Below, piece by piece: positions 61,091 to 64,000 of a stretch of DNA of 64,000 nt (positions are counted from its first letter, which is position 1; each line of letters opens with the position of its first letter). A model generated the notes under the pieces. That model had not been told where the DNA came from. It did no database searches and worked only from the letters and a program-made list of their open reading frames with translations. The stretch is taken from NCBI GenBank assembly GCA_902774115.1, contig CACYHH010000001.1, forward strand, positions 62,001-126,000. The letters are read 5' to 3'. A program made the translations under genes and the position numbers. Source of the DNA: an uncultured Spirochaetales bacterium. GTDB lineage: Bacteria; UBP6; UBA1177.

Positions 61091-61363
61091 TTACTCCTTG
61101 TTTTGTGTTTCTCTTGATGATGCAATATATTCCGCCAATGCGTTTACAGATGCGAAATGCTTACGGTTTTCAGCATTATCGGATGAAAATTTGATTCCGA
61201 ATTTCTTTTTGAGCGCGACTCCTAGTTCGAGTGCGTCGATCGAATCAAGACCAAGTCCTTCGCCGAAAAGAGGTTCGGAATCGACGATGTTTTCAGGCTT
61301 GACGTCTTCAAGCTCCAAAGAGGAAATAATTACTTTTTTTATTTCTTGTTTAAGCTCTTCCAT
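61091..61363 (-). CDS. Acyl carrier protein (ApeE-like)
   Basis: A 90-residue ACP; S41 in GLGLDSIDALELGVAL (36-51) is the phosphopantetheine site. It is the first gene of the operon, with GAGGG before the ATG at 61,363. An in-frame upstream ATG falls before this site and is rejected. The 90-bp gap to obg on the right contains no other gene. Confidence 0.93.
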   Translation of the reverse strand: MEELKQEIKKVIISSLELEDVKPENIVDSEPLFGEGLGLDSIDALELGVALKKKFGIKFSSDNAENRKHFASVNALAEYIASSRETQNKE

Positions 61364-61455
61364 AAATCCCTCACTGTTTAAAACAACCACACGGAACAAT
61401 CCGCCAGAAAAAGCGGGTTATATTAAGGAAAAAAGGCATTTTTGCAAATTTATTT

Positions 61456-62481
61456 CTATTTGTTTTCTTCTTTTTCGCGGTTTCTGTATTCGATAACTTT
61501 CTGACCGACGAAATCCATGAGTTCCTTTACGCCGTTTTTTGTGATGCCGCTTATTTCGAAGTAGGGCATATCCTTAACGAATTCGCGGAGTTCGTCTCTC
61601 AGTTTTTCTTCTTCTTCACCGTAAGAATCGATTTTGTTGAGGACGATTATCTGATCTCTTTTTGCCAGTTCCGGATCGAAAAGTTCAAGCTCGCGGTTAA
61701 TTGTTTTTATGTCGTCGACCGGTGATTTTCTTGCCGGATTTATTTCGACAAGATGGATGAGAAAACGCGATCTTTCGACGTGACGCAGAAATCTGTGGCC
61801 GAGTCCGGCGCCGGTGTGGGCTCCTTCGATAAGTCCGGGAATGTCAGCTACGACAAACGGAATGAAGTCCTTTCCTTCGACCATTCCGAGGTTGGGAACG
61901 AGAGTCGTGAAAGGATATTCCGCGATTTTGGGACGCGCGTTGCTGATAACGCTGATGAGAGTCGATTTCCCGACTGACGGGAATCCGATTATTCCGACAT
62001 CTGCCATGAGTTTGAGTTCGAGACGGACTTTTCTGCGCTCGCCGGGAAGACCTTCCTGAGCGTAGTGAGGCGCTTTGTTGACGCTCGTTTTGAATTTCGC
62101 GTTTCCTCTGCCGCCGATTCCGCCGTGCGCGACGATGACTTTCTGCCTGTGCTTCGTTATGTCGGCAATAAGTTCCGATGTTTCGTGGTCGAAGACGAAA
62201 GTTCCGAGCGGGATTTTGACAATCGTGCTTTCGCCGCCGCGGCCGTACATGTTGGAACCCATTCCTTTCTGGCCGTTTTCCGCTTTGATTGTGCGCTGGT
62301 AGCGGATGTCGTAAAGCGTTATGACGTTTTCGTCACCTTCAAAAACGACGTCTCCGCCTTTGCCGCCGTCGCCTCCGTCCGGTCCTCCGAGCGGAATGAA
62401 AGGTTCACGCCTGAAACTTACGGCTCCGGCACCGCCGTTGCCTGCGATAATATCGACTATTGCCTGATCGACGAATTTCAT
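61456..62481 (-). CDS. obg: GTPase Obg/CgtA
   Basis: A 341-residue Obg: glycine-rich N-terminal OBG fold (VDIIAGNGGAGAVSFRRE, GGDGGKGGDVV), then the GTPase with GFPSVGKSTL (G1, about 165-174) and NKID (G4). It is short because the C-terminal OCT domain is absent, as in many bacteria. Obg acts in 50S assembly and stress control. It is 70 bp after rpmA, with a strong terminator between them. Confidence 0.96.
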   Translation of the reverse strand: MKFVDQAIVDIIAGNGGAGAVSFRREPFIPLGGPDGGDGGKGGDVVFEGDENVITLYDIRYQRTIKAENGQKGMGSNMYGRGGESTIVKIPLGTFVFDHETSELIADITKHRQKVIVAHGGIGGRGNAKFKTSVNKAPHYAQEGLPGERRKVRLELKLMADVGIIGFPSVGKSTLISVISNARPKIAEYPFTTLVPNLGMVEGKDFIPFVVADIPGLIEGAHTGAGLGHRFLRHVERSRFLIHLVEINPARKSPVDDIKTINRELELFDPELAKRDQIIVLNKIDSYGEEEEKLRDELREFVKDMPYFEISGITKNGVKELMDFVGQKVIEYRNREKEENK

Positions 62482-62501
62482 AACGACTCCGTGTTTGGAA
62501 T

Positions 62502-62527
62502 AAAAAAAAACTCCCGTTGCCGGGAGT
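62502..62527 (-). terminator. Rho-independent terminator between rpmA and obg
   Basis: ACTCCCG (62,510-62,516) and CGGGAGT (62,521-62,527) form a perfect 7-bp stem with a TTGC loop. On the minus strand it is followed by nine T residues (62,502-62,510). It lies between rpmA and obg, so rplU-rpmA can end before obg. Confidence 0.85.
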
Positions 62528-62551
62528 CTGAAAATTTTAACGAAACGAAAA

Positions 62552-62818
62552 TTATGCTTCGGTGACTACGGAAACTCTTCTTCTTGCTCTGCCGTTTTTG
62601 TAGAATGTTTCATACTTGACGACACCTTCGGTAAGAGCGTAAATCGTGTAATCAGTTCCGAGACCTACGTTCTCGCCCGGAATCCATCTTGTTCCGACCT
62701 GACGGACGATGATGTTGCCCGGAATAACCGGCTCGCCGCCGAACTTTTTGATGCCGCGTCTCTGACCTGCACTGTCACGACCGTTTCTTGCACTTCCGCC
62801 GCTTTTCTTATGAGCCAT
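62552..62818 (-). CDS. rpmA: 50S ribosomal protein bL27
   Basis: An 88-residue bL27: [20 protein letters not shown] matches the family N-terminus, then [21 protein letters not shown] in parts. It lies in the ribosome P-site region. The second gene of the conserved rplU-rpmA-obg cluster, 14 nt after rplU. GGAGGGT is upstream of the ATG. Confidence 0.98.
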   Translation of the reverse strand: MAHKKSGGSARNGRDSAGQRRGIKKFGGEPVIPGNIIVRQVGTRWIPGENVGLGTDYTIYALTEGVVKYETFYKNGRARRRVSVVTEA

Positions 62819-62832
62819 AATAACCCTCCGAA

Positions 62833-63144
62833 TTACTTGACAATTTCAAGAACTTTGAGCTGAGTGAAGCTCTGTCTGAAACCGTTTTTAACTTTGCTGG
62901 TTTTTCTTCTTCTTTTCTTGAAAACGATAACTTTTTTGCCTTTATAGTTTTTTACAACTTCAAGTTTTACAGTTACATCGCTAAGATAAGGTTTGCCGAC
63001 CATAACATTTTCACCGTCTGCAAAAAGAAGAACGTTTTTGTTCTCGACAAGTTCGCCTTCTTTCTTGTCCAGATTATAAACAGACACTTTTTCTCCGGGG
63101 ACCGCTTTAAGCTGGTTGCCGCCGAAATCGATCATTGCGTACAT
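62833..63144 (-). CDS. rplU: 50S ribosomal protein bL21
   Basis: A 103-residue bL21. [20 protein letters not shown] in parts and [20 protein letters not shown] in parts are typical. ATG at 63,144 follows GGAGGATTTG; nine extra codons upstream are not homologous. The promoter must lie in the 215-bp region before it, shared with the divergent lipoprotein gene. Confidence 0.98.
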   Translation of the reverse strand: MYAMIDFGGNQLKAVPGEKVSVYNLDKKEGELVENKNVLLFADGENVMVGKPYLSDVTVKLEVVKNYKGKKVIVFKKRRRKTSKVKNGFRQSFTQLKVLEIVK

Positions 63145-63296
63145 CAAATCCTCCAATAAAAGAGCACACAAAAAAATAACGCGGGGATTTTACGCAAACT
63201 TGAATTGGTGTCAAGATTTTTTTGTATTTTTGAGCATTAAAACGAAAAGCACCGGTTTTTTTGTTAAAGACCGGCTATTTTTTAAGTATGAAAATA

Positions 63297-63324
63297 TTGA
63301 TAATACCTGCATTCTGAATAAACT
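63297..63324 (+). promoter_or_regulatory. Possible promoter of the right-end lipoprotein
   Basis: TTGATA (63,297-63,302) and TAAACT (63,319-63,324), 16 bp apart, about 36 nt from the ATG at 63,360. Both hexamers have mismatches. An imperfect CCGGT/ACCGG inverted repeat sits at 63,253-63,275. Confidence 0.4.
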
Positions 63325-63359
63325 AAGAGTCCGAGTTTTTTTGGATTATTGGGGGAAAA

Positions 63360-64000
63360 ATGAAAAAAACAGCTTTTTTTGCAGTTATGCTGGTTATTGT
63401 TTTTGCTTTTGTCGCATGCGGCGGCGGAAAAAAATCAAAACCAGAGGTCGATGAAGATCCGGTCGAAACCGAAGATTCAGATGCCGATGACGGAGAATCG
63501 GTTGTTACCGACGGTGACGATGATTCAGACGAAAACGGAAACGACGAGGATTCCTACGTCAATGACGGTGATTCGGATACGGTTCCGGACAACGATAAAC
63601 CGGATAATGACAATACCGACCCGTGCAATCCGAATCCGTGTACTGAGCCGAATAAAACTGTCTGCACTGCAACTGGTACTTCTTACACTTGTTCGTGCGA
63701 CAGACTGACCTGCGAAATAAACGGCGCATGCATTGCCGACGGCGAGAGAAATCCGGCAAATTCGTGCGAAGAGTGCAACCGCGACTATTCGAAAACCGGC
63801 TGGTCGCTTGTTGCCGACGGAAGAGACTGCGAGGCCAAAGCCGGGCTTATGGGCAGCGGTACATGCCGAAACGGCGTATGCGGCGGTTTCGGAACATGCG
63901 ACAACAGAGCTTACGGACTCAAAGCCGGTGCTCCGTGCAACAAGGATGTCGAGTGCGAAACCGGTTACTGCTACACGTGGTACGACAATTCCGGAGATGG
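63360..64000 (+). CDS. Cys-rich acidic-linker lipoprotein, 3' truncated by window
   Basis: The first 213 codons of a lipoprotein: hydrophobic signal (1-19), lipobox AFVAC (C20), a Gly-Lys start, a long Asp/Glu/Asn linker (28-88), then a Cys-rich region with short spacings (PCNPNPC, CTATGTSYTCSCD, CEECNRDY, CRNGVCGGFGTCD) like EGF- or disintegrin-type modules. It belongs to the same architectural class as the lipoproteins at 8,096-10,120, 10,293-12,005 and 31,122-32,159. The gene continues past the right edge. GGGGG is 5 nt before the ATG. Confidence 0.85.
   Translation, partial: MKKTAFFAVMLVIVFAFVACGGGKKSKPEVDEDPVETEDSDADDGESVVTDGDDDSDENGNDEDSYVNDGDSDTVPDNDKPDNDNTDPCNPNPCTEPNKTVCTATGTSYTCSCDRLTCEINGACIADGERNPANSCEECNRDYSKTGWSLVADGRDCEAKAGLMGSGTCRNGVCGGFGTCDNRAYGLKAGAPCNKDVECETGYCYTWYDNSGD

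Overview
The window comes from a Gram-negative bacterium of moderate GC content, most likely a Myxococcota-like ('deltaproteobacterial') lineage. This rests on an MXAN_5187-type C-terminal domain, a MopE-type repeat motif, a Ser/Thr kinase fused to WD40 repeats, and several secreted lipoproteins with long Asp/Glu-rich linkers after the lipobox. No rRNA, tRNA or CRISPR was seen, and the species cannot be named from the sequence.

Layout. 1-14,300 holds housekeeping and envelope genes: a 5'-nucleotidase-like protein with a ruined metal site, ftsH - lytic transglycosylase - pgsA, an XRE regulator facing a lipoprotein pair across three iterated sites, a rhomboid protease with an FG-GAP lipoprotein, a MopE-type lipoprotein, an amidohydrolase and ispG. 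14,300-30,900 carries an O-methyltransferase, an ECF sigma/anti-sigma pair at the end of a U32 peptidase operon, radA, an IS3 relic, an Hsp70 paralogue, efp (with an unusual loop), a TPR - secreted protein - MXAN_5187-like - zinc ribbon - rsmD run, rsgA and a CBM9-like lipoprotein. 31,100-38,700 holds a repeat-bearing lipoprotein coupled to a membrane kinase-WD40 protein, pncC, an unusual AMMECR1-like/six-hairpin protein and a pseudouridine synthase.

38,700-44,500 is accessory: an AlbA_2/HTH protein, a YgjP-like protease, a DUF4143 ATPase behind a 42-bp palindrome, a tyrosine phosphatase and an AbiE toxin-antitoxin pair with a promoter-overlapping operator.

44,500-61,400 is a minus-strand biosynthetic operon that matches the aryl-polyene (APE) order ACP-ACP-membrane protein/ligase-dehydratase-glycosyltransferase-acyltransferase-thioesterase-[gap]-LolA-like-MMPL exporter-ketosynthase. 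The gap (about 48.8-56.2 kb) is an AT-rich defence island. It contains a fused nuclease-methyltransferase with a separate specificity subunit, a 666-residue partner with a HEPN-like RxxxxH motif, a NYN-domain protein, a chimeric ORF, and a decayed type III toxin-antitoxin locus that keeps its promoter, hairpin RNA and terminator.

61,400-64,000 is the conserved rplU-rpmA-obg cluster followed by the start of another Cys-rich lipoprotein. The best candidates for something undescribed are the nuclease-methyltransferase/S/HEPN-like trio, the catalytically ruined nucleotidase, the efp variant, and the AMMECR1-like six-hairpin protein.
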